Shown: positions 5,599 through 5,738 of the stretch, in pieces
Layout: every line of letters begins with the position of its first letter
Position numbering within the stretch: position 1 is the first letter of the stretch
Source: Waddliaceae bacterium
GTDB lineage: Bacteria > Chlamydiota > Chlamydiia > Chlamydiales > SLFE01
DNA: 5,738 nt
NCBI GenBank assembly: GCA_007124415.1
Contig: SLFE01000050.1
Location: 1 to 5,738 of the forward strand
Direction of reading: 5' to 3'
Program-made: the position numbers and the translations under genes
Notes under the pieces: generated by a model
Databases searched by the model: none
What the model saw: the letters and a program-made list of their open reading frames with translations, nothing else
What the model was told of the DNA's origin: nothing

Positions 5599-5717
5599 TC
5601 GTCTGACAGTTTTTTAGGAGGATTAGATATGAATTGACGCAACGAAGCTAAAGCTCTTTAGAGCTTTAGCGAGGAGCGTCGGTTCATAGATGATCCTTAT
5701 AAAAATCTGTCAGACGA
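5599..5717 (+). repeat. 119-base near-complete palindrome forming one long hairpin (palindromic repeat/MITE or structured RNA)
   Basis: The perfect 11-base ends TCGTCTGACAG (5599-5609) and CTGTCAGACGA (5707-5717) are inverted copies. Inside them 5610-5640 pairs with 5676-5706 without a bulge: four mismatches (5610/5706, 5617/5699, 5626/5690, 5627/5689) and four G-U pairs (5618/5698, 5624/5692, 5634/5682, 5635/5681). A 6x5 purine-rich internal loop (5641-5646, 5671-5675) leads to a perfect 10-base apical stem, GCTAAAGCTC (5647-5656) with GAGCTTTAGC (5661-5670), closed by the loop TTTA. All four wobbles are G-U only on the + strand and would be A-C on the other, so the fold suits a + strand RNA. 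No transposase is nearby and no clear target-site duplication flanks it. The strand given is that of the better fold. The palindrome is certain; its nature is not. Confidence 0.8.
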
Positions 5718-5738
5718 CATGATTTGAGCTTTAAAGGA

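Noticed and set aside
5663..5703. TATAAA at 5698-5703 as a promoter for a downstream gene
   Set aside because: No acceptable -35 hexamer lies 16-18 bases upstream, and the site is part of the hairpin arm.
5599..5717. The palindrome as SRP RNA (4.5S), 6S RNA or a tRNA
   Set aside because: The length is close to 4.5S RNA, but the conserved GGAAG/GCAGC apical motif is absent. There is no large central bubble as in 6S RNA, and no T-loop or acceptor pairing as in a tRNA.
5599..5738. The palindrome as a plain intrinsic terminator of the UPF0158 gene
   Set aside because: It is 200 bases past the stop codon, far longer than a terminator hairpin, and the second arm is followed by CATGATTTG rather than a U-tract.

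Overview
The window looks chromosomal and comes from a member of the Chlamydiae, probably an environmental ('Chlamydia-like') lineage rather than a pathogenic Chlamydia species. The evidence is the gene order serine hydroxymethyltransferase - ClpP - diaminopimelate epimerase - UPF0158 protein, which I recall as CT432-CT429 in C. trachomatis, together with a CT398/CdsZ-type coiled-coil zinc-ribbon protein and a long chlamydial-type GlyA. The base composition seems richer in G+C than that of the pathogenic chlamydiae. This placement comes from remembered protein sequences and was not tested by a search.

Layout, left to right. Bases 3-155 (+) read as the C-terminal 50 residues of an unidentified protein. 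Bases ~141-480 (-) encode RNase P RNA (rnpB). Bases 495-1268 (-) encode a CdsZ-like protein, ending only 14 bases before rnpB. Bases 1269-1479 separate the divergent cdsZ and glyA genes and carry a near-consensus promoter for cdsZ and a weaker candidate for glyA. Then follow on the + strand glyA (1480-2979), clpP (2993-3583), dapF (3580-4371) and a UPF0158-family protein with an AT-hook-like motif (4407-5399). The first three are tightly packed (13-base gap, then a 4-base overlap). The UPF0158 gene has its own strong promoter, whose -35 box lies inside the end of dapF.

Bases 5400-5738 contain no gene that I can support, but they are highly structured. They hold an AT-rich inverted repeat with a 10-base-phased CGC motif, a GC-rich hairpin, and a 119-base near-complete palindrome (5599-5717). 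As + strand RNA this palindrome folds end to end into one hairpin: all four non-Watson-Crick transitions are G-U pairs on that strand, and the main mismatches form a tandem G-A motif. It is either a palindromic mobile repeat (ERIC/Correia/MITE-like) or an undescribed structured RNA, and it is the most interesting item here.

Functionally, GlyA feeds one-carbon metabolism, and in pathogenic chlamydiae it also supplies D-alanine. DapF makes meso-diaminopimelate and in pathogenic chlamydiae reportedly also D-glutamate. The operon may therefore supply the unusual amino acids of chlamydial peptidoglycan, with ClpP (proteolysis) between the two enzymes. CdsZ links type III secretion and sigma-54 in C. 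trachomatis, and here it lies directly upstream of the tRNA-processing ribozyme.
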